Of a DNA stretch of 48,594 nucleotides, positions 40,929 to 48,594 are shown in pieces. A program made the translations under genes and the position numbers. The notes under the pieces are model-generated. The model had not been told where the DNA came from and did not search any database. It saw only the letters and a list, made by a program, of their open reading frames with translations. The stretch covers positions 128,556 through 177,149 of the forward strand of contig JBNGIQ010009078.1 of assembly GCA_049999765.1 (NCBI GenBank), written 5' to 3'. Position 1 is the stretch's first letter. The number at the start of each line of letters is the position of its first letter. Source of the DNA: Phaeoceros laevis. Taxonomy: Eukaryota > Anthocerotophyta > Anthocerotopsida > Notothyladales.

Positions 40929-41593
40929 GCCCGATGTCAGAGAACCCCCCGCCCCCTACCGCCAGCAGGAGCATGGAATATTAGAGAATGATAGTTAGGT
41001 CGAGGAGCAGGAATTACAGAATATCTACCTTCTGAATCACCAGCGTATTTACACTCCAGTTTCCAAGTCAGAGAATTCGATACATTGGTTCATTCCTTAA
41101 CCAAGTTTATCCTCTTTTGTATATGTTTCAGGCATGGAGCTTTCACGCATGGAGGATGATACCATTTTGGTCTTAAAAGTTACTTCAGGTTGCTCACCAA
41201 TAGCAATTATCAAGAAGATCAACATGATAGAAGATCATCTCGAGCAGTCTGTGTACAACATAGTGCAAGTGTGTGCTTTGGGTGAAGCCATAAGTGCAAC
41301 TAGAGATGTGATTGATGGCATATTGGAGATGATAGTTGGGCCGAAGAGCAAGATTTGGGGCATATCTTCTAAATCACCAACATATTTACACTCCAGTTGC
41401 GAAGTCAGAGAGTTTGATTTGCCAGAGAAGTGAGTGATGGCATATTGGAGAATGATAGTTGGGCCGAGGAGCAAGATTTGAGGCATATCTTACCTTCTAA
41501 ATCACCAACATATTTACACTCCAGTTGCAAAGTCAGAGAGTTTGATTCGCCAGAGATGTGATTGATGGCATATTGGAGAATGATAGTTGGGCC

Positions 41594-42260
41594 TGACAAG
41601 GTATTTTTTAGCCTTACGCTATTTGTTTGCTTATTTCCTAGAGGGCCAGGCAACTTAGTTAGAAATGTCGCTGTGGCGGGAAGACTAGCTGTATGCAGAT
41701 ACTTCTAGCTAGGTTGTGTTTGTGGCTCCGCGGCTTTTAGGAAAAGCTAGGGTTAGGGGAGAAAATGAGCTACTTATGGCTGTGACTCGAGACATTGTGG
41801 GGCGGGTGGTTTTGAGGCGTGGCCGAAATTTCGTTGCTCAAGACGCTGTCCCTGTGCTGAGTGAGCTTTGTAGAGGATTGCCTGAGAGCTGAATGTTTCC
41901 CGTGGTGATGTGAGCACACTTTGCTTGGGCTCTGAAGCCCTACTGACATGGTACAGTACAGCCATATGGCCTCCGGCCTCAACACGTTAGTTCATATTCC
42001 AACGTGAGCCTTAACGCTTGTTTGCCTGTTACCGGTCCAATTCGGTGGCTGCCTGACGGCCTGTTTGCACCTGTTCACGTTCTGAGAGAAGCATTCTTTC
42101 CTTTCCACTATCTTTTCCTAACCTCCTACTCATCACATTGTTGTAGCACTTGGCAGTTCTACTCGGGTAGAGCCGGGTTCTTACTCGTTGGTGAAGCATT
42201 GCTGCTTTCCCTGGTCCTTTAGTTGTGCAGAAAACCCTGGCTACTAGTGACTATTCATCA
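41594..42260. mobile_element. Probable solo LTR (667 bp)
   Basis: This segment interrupts one unit of the 120-bp repeat array. The unit stops at GTTGGGCC (41,593) and resumes with GGCCGAGGAGC (42,261), leaving GGCC as a 4-bp direct repeat on both sides. The inserted piece starts TGACAAGG and ends TTCATCA, the TG...CA termini of LTRs, and has no coding capacity. A 4-bp target duplication is at the short end for LTR elements. Confidence 0.5.
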
Positions 42261-42348
42261 GGCCGAGGAGCAAGATTTGGGGCATATCTACCTTCTAAAT
42301 CACCAACATATTTACACTCCAGTTTTGATGTCAGAAAGTTTGATTCGC

Positions 42349-42372
42349 TTTTTTTTTTTTTTTTTTTTTTTT
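42349..42372. repeat. Poly-T run (24 T)
   Basis: A run of 24 T lies at the end of a 120-bp repeat unit, replacing its expected continuation. On the minus strand this is a poly-A and could mark the 3' end of a retroposed insertion. Confidence 0.9.
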
Positions 42373-42484
42373 GCACATCGTCATCAACCAGCCGGTGCCG
42401 TGATGGTATATTGGAGAATGATAGTTAGATCGAGGAGACTCATTTTTGTCTGGCAAAGCACTCAAGAGGCTACGAGCAGCATGT

Positions 42485-42694
42485 ATGTCAATTCATGCAC
42501 TACACACGATTCGAATACATCTGAAGATCTAAAGTTTTCAACTCTAACTTATAAATTGGTGTTCTCACATGAGTAAAGTACTTGTCATTGGCAATTAAAA
42601 CTTTAGTGTCAATTCATGTATTAAACACGATTCAAATACATTTTGAAGATCCTTTTCAACTCTAGCTTGCAAATCGTTTTTCTGACATGCGTGC
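42485..42694. repeat. ~122-bp diverged direct duplication
   Basis: TGTCAATTCATG, ACACGATTC(G/A)AATACAT and TTTTCAACTCTA recur in the same order about 122 bp apart. Confidence 0.8.
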
Positions 42695-42795
42695 ATTCTC
42701 ACAACATAAATTTTCAACTAAATTAGATATCCTCACTATCAGAAATGTTACCAATATCTTTTTCATCTTCAGCCCACATATTTAAATCCTGATAT

Positions 42796-43180
42796 TTAAA
42801 TCCCAGACACATTCATGGTTTTCTCTATCTCGGCGCATATGTCATCCTGGCTCACTTCTTGATAAGATTTCTCTTCTTGGGCCTCAACTTCATAGTGTGC
42901 CCCAATTTTATCCGTCAAGTTGCTATTCTTTCCTTCCTTGTCTTGATCCTCATCAACAAACTCCTCCTCGACAGATTTGACAACGTACTTGTATATTTGC
43001 TGGTCTACTTCAGCCTTTGTAATGGACGATTGTGCCACATGCATTTTGCCTTCGAATTCAGCAAACTTTTGAATACTCTTCGCACGAAGTCTTCTTGCAA
43101 TGTTACTCTTCTCTCGTGCCTGTTGCTGAAGATATTCCGCATCTTCATCCATCTTCACTCGACTTGCTGTAAGTCATGTT
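42796..43180 (-). CDS. Acidic coiled-coil exon, unknown
   Basis: An open segment of about 120 codons follows a plausible 3' splice site (CTTACAG) near 43,170 and ends at a stop at 42,796. It reads KMDEDAEYLQQQAREKSNIA, then EFEGKMHVAQSSITKAEVDQ, then a very acidic tail (VEEEFVDEDQDKEGKNS). It looks like a charged coiled-coil terminal exon. The 5' exons are not certain; an ATG-started segment on the same strand at 43909-44109 could belong to it. No family recognised; transposon origin is possible given the repeats around it. Confidence 0.32.
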
Positions 43181-43255
43181 TGCAGCAGAAAACATGTGAG
43201 AAACCTAGCAACATTTTGTCTCACTACCAATCACGATACATGTATCAAAATAAAA

Positions 43256-43625
43256 ATCATACCACTAAGAAAGTTAGTCCATTGTGTGCTATATGGATGC
43301 ACTTTTCCTCAACCATGTTCAAGTTCCTTATATAGGCGGTTTGGTCAACAAATTGTATCGAACTAAACCTTTGTTTCTGGGCTACATCACATAAAGAATC
43401 ATACCACTTAGAAATTAGTCCACTATGTGTTACATGGATACATTTTCAATCAACCATGTACAAGTTCCTTATGTATATGGTTTCATCAACAAATTGCATC
43501 GAACCAAACCTTTGTTTCTCGGGCTACATCGAATAAAGAATCATACCACTTAGAAATTCCACTGTGCTTCACATCATTACATGGATACATTTTTAATCAA
43601 CCATATACAAGTTTCGCTGCCTTTC
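43256..43625. repeat. ~140-bp tandem repeat, two full copies and a partial
   Basis: AATCATACCACTTAGAAA, ACATGGATACATTTTC, CAACCATGTACAAGTTCCTT and CAACAAATTGCATCGAACC recur in order. Copies start near 43,256, 43,397 and 43,539. Confidence 0.85.
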
Positions 43626-43908
43626 ATTTGCCGCACGTGTGGCTTCTTGCCTAAGCAAACACCATTACTGTAGATAAACTAAGTACTACTACTTCTCACA
43701 TATACTCTTTGATCAACAAAGGTTTGTCTCTCGGTACACATACGTACATGCTTTAGTTCGAACTCTCTGAATCAATAACATCAAGATTGGTCCTCAACTC
43801 CTATTAGTCAATAGAAGAGTAACCCTGATTGCAAACTTACATCCATGTTGTAGTAGCCAGCGGCTCACACAACTAACATGTAAGTTGTATAATATTTGCA
43901 TACAAGGT

Positions 43909-44109
43909 TCATTTCCGGCTTGGTAGGACTTTGGAGTCAGTCACAAAAGCAGCCTTACATTCTTGCAGGATGTCCAAAACCATTTGCCTCCAAGCTGCCG
44001 TGAGCGGTGGATTGATGTGTGCATCCTCAGGAAACCGACACTCCCTCTTAATCTTCTTCTCTTTTAACTTCTCCGTCAATTGCAGCTGCAATTTCTGCCT
44101 ATTGCTCAT
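43909..44109 (-). CDS. Small basic open frame, possible first exon, unknown
   Basis: From the ATG at 44109, 66 codons read MSNRQKLQLQLTEKLKEKKI, then a segment with RFPEDAHINPPLTAAWRQMV and LDILQECKAAFVTDSK. The composition is protein-like and the NPPLTAAWRQMVLDIL part looks like a folded helix pair. It lies about 730 bp upstream of the acidic coiled-coil exon on the same strand and the two may be one gene. I do not recognise it. Confidence 0.3.
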   Translation of the reverse strand: MSNRQKLQLQLTEKLKEKKIKRECRFPEDAHINPPLTAAWRQMVLDILQECKAAFVTDSKVLPSRK

Positions 44110-45270
44110 TCTGCCTGTGAGGGTAGGCAGGCTGCACTTAGGAGACGTTCGTCCTCCGGACTGATGTAGTCCAAGTCAGGGAAAAAGGTCTGCCCCTGGA
44201 CTGAGCCACGGTCAGGTCCTTCTGGACACATTGCCCTTAAACTGCCCAGAGCCCATCAGCGTGCACTTGCGACAATCCCACACCTGCCTCTGAAACATGA
44301 TAATCCAAGTAACATGAACTGGTGTTGTCGATGTCCCAATTTTATAGCAGGGTCTGCTGCCATGAAAAGAGGCAAACTTTCATAGGATCCGGATGTCCTC
44401 ATTGTGCCAGCTGCAACCTGGCTCATATCGTCTTAGATTTGTAACTAAGAGGAGCTTTGCTCTTGATCCGACACTAGTTTGTGTTCACGATAGCCACCCA
44501 TTGGGATATATACCCCATACTTGCCCGTCTTAGAGAGGCTTCTGGTTTTGTAGCATCTTTTGTGTCTATCGTACATGATATCTTGCTGTTGGTGTATCGT
44601 GCCAAAGTAGAGCTTCTTCTTCATCTTCTTGGGTACTGTTGAATAACTTTTCAGTTTTACCTTATTTCCTACCAGGTGCCAAGAATAGTGGGGACAGGTA
44701 TTTTTAGACGAAAGGCCGGGTTAACCATTGGTTTGCAGCACAGCTGGATGGCTCATCTTCGCGCATGCCCCGGCTTAGACGGACACTAGGAAAAATCGGG
44801 AAGGAGGAGTGCTATTTAAGCAGCACGCTGCTCATTGTTTGAACCAAGTCTTGACGAAGCGAGAGTCGTTCTTTCCCTCTCATTGCTCGGTCCTTTGTGT
44901 TCCTGAGTCACTATTCACAGCAGCGTATTGGTGTGTCCTGAAACCTCTGGCGTGGCAACATGGGCCCCTCGGTCTTGTGAAGGCGTGGCTGCGTGTCCCG
45001 GCATCCTGTTGGCCGGCTAAGGGGCTGTTTCTTAGGAAGCAGTTTCCCCCTACCTGGACGTACTACATGCCCTCGCGTGCGGCATCTCAGCCATCTCTCA
45101 CAGCCAGTTTGCACCCGTTCCCCCATTTGAGTGTTTCTTTACAGTACCTCTGTCTGCTTAATCATGCATGGTGTAGGGCGCATTGTTATGTTCTGGCGGA
45201 ACTGGGTTAGTTTAGATAGGATCCTTAAACTAGATTAGTGCGTGAAAAGCACAGCATCTCGCTAACAGTC
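44110..45270. other. No gene recognised; LTR-like features
   Basis: A segment starting TGTTGAATAAC near 44,637 contains GCTATTTAAGCAGC (TATA-like) at about 44,811 and would end near CTCCTAACA at 45,320. This recalls an LTR, but I found no target duplication and no partner copy. Nothing else was recognised. Confidence 0.3.
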
Positions 45271-45274
45271 GTGC

Positions 45275-45315
45275 AGGAACCAGGCTCAACCAGCGGAACC
45301 AGGCTCAACCAGCTC
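45275..45315. repeat. 19-bp tandem duplication
   Basis: GGAACCAGGCTCAACCAGC occurs twice head to tail. Confidence 0.95.
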
Positions 45316-45582
45316 CTAACAGTGTGTTCTATCAGTACATCTCTCAGGCTAAAAGCGCTATCAGTACGTTATTCTGTTGGCTCGTTTATAGCCGCGCGCG
45401 CTCGGGATGTTTAAATCCAGAATACCCAAGGTTGGTTTCAAGCTCAACCTTCCCGGTTACCGGTCACTCAAGCAGGTCACCTCAAAGTTATTTACATAGA
45501 AGGTAAAAGGTACAAAGGCCAATTGGGCCTAGTGAAAATCTATCTAAAGGACAGGCGGAAGGCCCCAGGCGGAAGGCCCCAA

Positions 45583-45773
45583 TGAACAGCCATAATGCTT
45601 GAGTCAACAGCCATAATGCTCTAGTCAACAGCCATAATGCTCCAGTCAACAGCCATAATGCTCTAGTCAATAGCCATAATGCTCCAGTCAACAGCCATAA
45701 TGCTCCAGTCAACAGCCATAAAGCTCTAGTCAAGAGCCATAATGCTCCAGTAAAAACTATAATCCCTGCAGTC
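45583..45773. repeat. 21-bp minisatellite, about nine copies
   Basis: The unit TCAACAGCCATAATGCTCCAG (T/C variants) repeats about nine times with a constant 21-bp period, preceded by a 15-bp duplication (CAGGCGGAAGGCCCC). Because 21 is a multiple of three, the minus strand stays open from an ATG at 45790 and would encode a hydrophobic heptad repeat, (LTGALWL)n, over about 60 residues. Confidence 0.93.
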
Positions 45774-45790
45774 AAAACCCAATTGCCCAT

Positions 45791-47064
45791 GGGTAAATGC
45801 CAGAATCATCCAGGTAAAATTCATAATCCCTAATCAAAGAAACAGTTAGGTACCTAGTAATAGTCAATCAGCCCAGGAAACCCAACGTACATGATTCATC
45901 CGGATTGATGATTGATGGGAGGTGCTCAGACCTCAAAATCTGAAAGGCACATCACTATGGAGGACAAAGATTAAGGCGTTAAATAGAAATACAACAAAAA
46001 AAAATCTAATAAAAAACAACTCTCCCGAAAATTGAAGGTACAGTTCGAAAATTGCATGCTTTTGCAAACGGATGCCATGAAGGATTCCACCTTCGATTCC
46101 TCTCGGTTACCCTCTTGTGATAACTTTGACATCAGGTTTTGCTACGTTCTGCACATTCAAAATCTGAACAAGAGGCTTCAAGGACAGTGCAAGACTCTTC
46201 TTCAAATTTTCTCTGCAAAAGTTACAAACTCAACATGTTGTGTTAGAACCTAAAACACAACTTGGGCGTCTTAAACACAGCAGAACTGGATTGTGAGGCT
46301 GCAAAAGAATTACAGTCGTGTAGGGGGGTTGATAGTTCCTGCAGGCAGGCACAACAGACGAAACGAGGCCTGGTCAACAATCCTAAGCTTGAGAATAGAT
46401 AGCTAACAGCCTACAATGTACGCCAAGCAATAGATGCCAACAGCCTGCAATGTACGCCAAGCAATACTTGAATCTATCCCTACAAAAACGGCTTGCGGCA
46501 ACTACTAGTCATGCCGTATCCGACACACACGGGCCATATCAACCAGAAGCTCTCAAATCTAACAGAAGCACTCAAATCTAACAGAAGCAAGGCATTCCAA
46601 TCACCAGGAGCTGGTCAATGAGGTAAGGACCGTGCTGAGGCTGCTCAACCGCAGCTGCGGCAATCTGCTCCTCCATTTCAGGAAGCTGCTATTCAAAGTA
46701 GTAGCAGCTTCAGGTCCAGAGGAACTTCAGAATCTGCAGCTTGTTAACTAAACGATACCGCAGCGGAGCTAGGAAGCTGACCAGTGGCTCTGCAATTACC
46801 CTAAACCATTGAAGCTGGATAACAGAACTTACACAGAAATGGATTCAAGACGTTCTATTCCGAGATGTCCAGTGTTCCTGAAAGCAAAGATTAGCATCTC
46901 AACACAACGAAAAGACACAACAAAAAGACACAGACTAAAAAAATCCTTCTTCAGCCCTGCCAAAAAAGCCGCACATGAGCTACAACCACGAAACATGAAA
47001 ACAGGAGCTCTGTGCATGCGGCCTTGGATCGGATCTGGACGAAGGGGCTTAAACAATGGGGCTC
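45791..47064. other. No gene recognised; small duplications
   Basis: CAATGTACGCCAAGCAAT occurs twice near 46,415 and 46,448, and CTCAAATCTAACAGAAGCA twice near 46,553 and 46,573. I see no supported exon. Confidence 0.4.
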
Positions 47065-47135
47065 GTAATCCCCCTCGCGCCTCCCGGCGCTCGGGGGATT
47101 ACTCGCCGGTAACCCCCCTCCTCTCGGGGGTTACC
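47065..47135. other. Two adjacent strong hairpins with related stems
   Basis: Hairpin 1 has arms GTAATCCCCC (47065-47074) and GGGGGATTAC (47093-47102) and an inner stem GCGCC/GGCGC. Hairpin 2 has arms GGTAACCCCC (47108-47117) and GGGGGTTACC (47126-47135). The arms of the two hairpins are nearly the same word, so arms can also pair across hairpins. Confidence 0.9.
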
Positions 47136-47440
47136 TAGGACATGCTCTGAATGTGGTTTTTGGTCACACGTGAGACCTGTATTGTTGACGCATTGATGCT
47201 GTAACCACGTTCGACGGACAGACTGCACGGGGCTCTTTTTGGACATACTTGTGGAAGAAGGTGAGGTGAACCTTCGCGAGTATCGCAAACCGTGCAAGTG
47301 GCAGATTTATACATCAAATATCTTTGAAGCTCCTTCCACAATTTGCTAATTGCTGGCCTTGGCAGGGGGTTCCTTGGATGGTGATCCAGATGAGCTTGAT
47401 ATGAAATCATGACCAGGCCAGTTCTTCGGCTTCTGCCCAA
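47136..47440. other. Minus-strand open frame of about 90 codons, not assigned
   Basis: From an ATG near 47,410 the minus strand is open to about 47,135. It contains CTVCDTREGSPHLLPQVC, which looks like a possible metal-binding Cys cluster. There is no homology I recognise, and chance or a transposon scrap is as likely as a gene. Confidence 0.2.
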
Positions 47441-47465
47441 GCAAACACTTTAAATAAACATTGCA

Positions 47466-47521
47466 CAGGTTCATTGGTAGTCAAGAAAGATGGCATCTTT
47501 CTTTGACTACCAATGAACCTG
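47466..47521. repeat. Near-perfect foldback, 26-bp stem with 3-bp loop
   Basis: CAGGTTCATTGGTAGTCAAG with AAAGAT is followed, after GGC, by its complement ATCTTTCTTTGACTACCAAT with GAACCTG. The only difference is a single extra T, so almost all of the 56 bases fold on themselves. Confidence 0.93.
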
Positions 47522-48080
47522 CTAGTCTGATGCATATGAGCTTTTCCCCTGCTGTCATGTATGCAGGTACTGAATCATGCTAAGAAGGATGTCCCATCCG
47601 CCCTTCCTTATTCAGCTGAGCACTCTGCACCCAATCAAGCTGTTGAAGTTGTTCAGCTCCTAAGACTTATTGAGCCTGAAGTTGGGAGACAGTGAATTCA
47701 TCTTGTCCTGTTCATCTTGAAGCCAGCTGTACAGCTGGCTCCTTTCTTGCTCAATGCCGACCCTTCCAGCTACATAAATGTACAGCACAAGAGAGTTCTA
47801 GCCGTACACGACAGGGTGACCTTGGGGGACGTAGCCCCCAGCCAATGCTGTTCTACTCAGAATAGAAGTCTTCTTCCTCGCTAATTTTCCCAGGTAGTCC
47901 GGTTGATGAATGGACAGCCGCAGGTAAGCTCTGAACCTGCTGGTTGTTCTACAGAAATAGAAAACTGGCAAGGAGCTCATGGGTTGCGACAAGCTGAACC
48001 TGTAGACGCTCCAGACATGCGTACTGTGTGTATAGCAAGGACAATAGAATGCTAAACCCCGGCCAGAGGGAAAATTAGTC
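47522..48080. other. No gene recognised; one possible exon
   Basis: A plus-strand segment after a TATGCAG acceptor at about 47,563 reads VLNHAKKDVPSALPYSAEHS and stays open for about 43 codons. It is too short to assign. Confidence 0.25.
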
Positions 48081-48330
48081 GATGCACGCATGGTGTTTGA
48101 CAGTATGGCCAGAAGGGATGCGATTACATGGAATTGTTTGATAGTTTGGTATACTGAGCATGAGCTTGTAAAGAGGCGCTCACTTTGTATGCAAGAATGG
48201 AGTAGGAAGCCGAGGTTTAGCAATCAGTGTTGCATATGCTTGACTCCCCAAGGCTTTTAGGGTTGCAAATGCTGTTGCTCTACAACAGGGCAAGCAGCTG
48301 CACTTACAGGTTGTAGAAGGACTTCTTACT
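48081..48330 (+). pseudogene. PPR pseudogene fragment
   Basis: The plus strand reads DARMVFDSMARRDAITWNCL at about 48,081-48,143 and, after several lost frames, ALQQGKQLHLQVVEGLL near 48,260-48,320. These match consecutive parts of a PLS-class PPR triplet. No open frame connects them. Confidence 0.75.
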
Positions 48331-48594
48331 GCATTAAAGCCTTCACGTAGCTTTGTAATGCGGAGCGTGTGAATAGTTCAGAGTCTGAGCTATTGAACCT
48401 GCATCTGAACCTCAGCCAAAATGAGTGAGCACACAAGAAATGGACCTCGTCGTGATATATACTACGTAGCTGGAAACGATATAGTATCCAGCTAAAAGTT
48501 CCCACGGGGGCCTAGACAAGGACGGTTTGCGGCTATGGGGATAGGCTCAAGGGCTTGCAGCTTTCGGACAGCTCCATCTCGGAATCTGTGGGAG
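48331..48594. other. Right flank, nothing recognised
   Basis: No coding or repeat feature could be supported in the last 260 bases. Confidence 0.4.

Larger units (their letters stand above)
40972..42440. repeat. ~120-bp repeat array, split by an insertion
   Basis: The unit reads roughly TGGCATATTGGAGAATGATA, GTTGGGCCGAGGAGCAAGAT, TCTACCTTCTAAATCACCAA, CATATTTACACTCCAGTTGC, then GAAGTCAGAGAGTTTGATTC. Copies start near 40,972, 41,315 and 41,435, with a truncated copy at 41,564-41,593, the remainder of that copy at 42,261-42,348, and another partial copy at 42,400-42,437. The copies near 41.3-41.6 kb are about 95 percent alike. Confidence 0.85.

Noticed and set aside
44637-45325. A second solo LTR
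   Set aside because: TG...CA-like ends and a TATA-like box are present but no target duplication, no repeat interruption and no second copy support it.
1-48594. CRISPR array, bacterial operon, phage or plasmid features
   Set aside because: Introns, oleosin, PPR proteins and plant retroelements show a plant nuclear genome; the tandem arrays have no spacer-repeat structure.

Overview
The window is nuclear DNA of a land plant. The genes have many short, mostly GT-AG introns. They include an oleosin, two very long PLS-class pentatricopeptide (PPR) proteins, proteins with plastid-type N-termini, and LRR plus Roc-type P-loop coding sequence. PPR copies and remnants that resemble each other, mixed with Ty3/gypsy and CACTA debris, suggest a seed-free vascular plant, most likely a fern. 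That placement is inference from protein style, because no search was possible.

Positions 1-31,000 are the gene-rich part. In order: a plastid-type pirin-like bicupin (minus), a small plastid-type single-span membrane protein (plus), a stand-alone homoserine dehydrogenase (plus), cyclophilin-40 (plus), the small GTPase SAR1 (minus), a TruB-type pseudouridine synthase (minus), two convergent paralogous PPR genes facing tail to tail (15.1-21.4 kb), a decayed third PPR copy, a cytochrome P450 scrap, a decayed UDP-sugar pyrophosphorylase, an oleosin, and an intronless GMP synthase. For the multi-exon genes I derived exon boundaries by hand. Phases and lengths agree with the families: 322 aa for pirin-like, 407 for homoserine dehydrogenase, 372 for CYP40, 193 for SAR1 and 380 for TruB.

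Positions 31,600-48,594 are accessory sequence. An LRR-Roc-like gene runs through one frame slip into a GC-AG intron and a P-loop exon, then breaks off. Directly behind it lies an unrecognised multi-exon gene with an acidic tract and an AT-hook tail, damaged by small duplications and a G-run slip. Next come a GC-rich repeat block, a possible miniature CACTA element, an L-type lectin remnant fused to an antisense Ty3/gypsy polymerase remnant, a scaffold gap with identical flanks, a probable solo LTR inside a 120-bp repeat array, a frameshifted membrane-protein gene with 11-residue repeats, several other tandem arrays, two unusual hairpin structures and further PPR fragments.

The working genes are unrelated housekeeping functions (amino-acid synthesis, GTP supply, vesicle coat assembly, RNA modification and organelle RNA processing, lipid storage) rather than one pathway. 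The most striking window-wide feature is the abundance of short direct tandem duplications with periods of about 14-70 bp. They occur in live genes, dead genes and intergenic DNA, and at least one explains a frameshift exactly.
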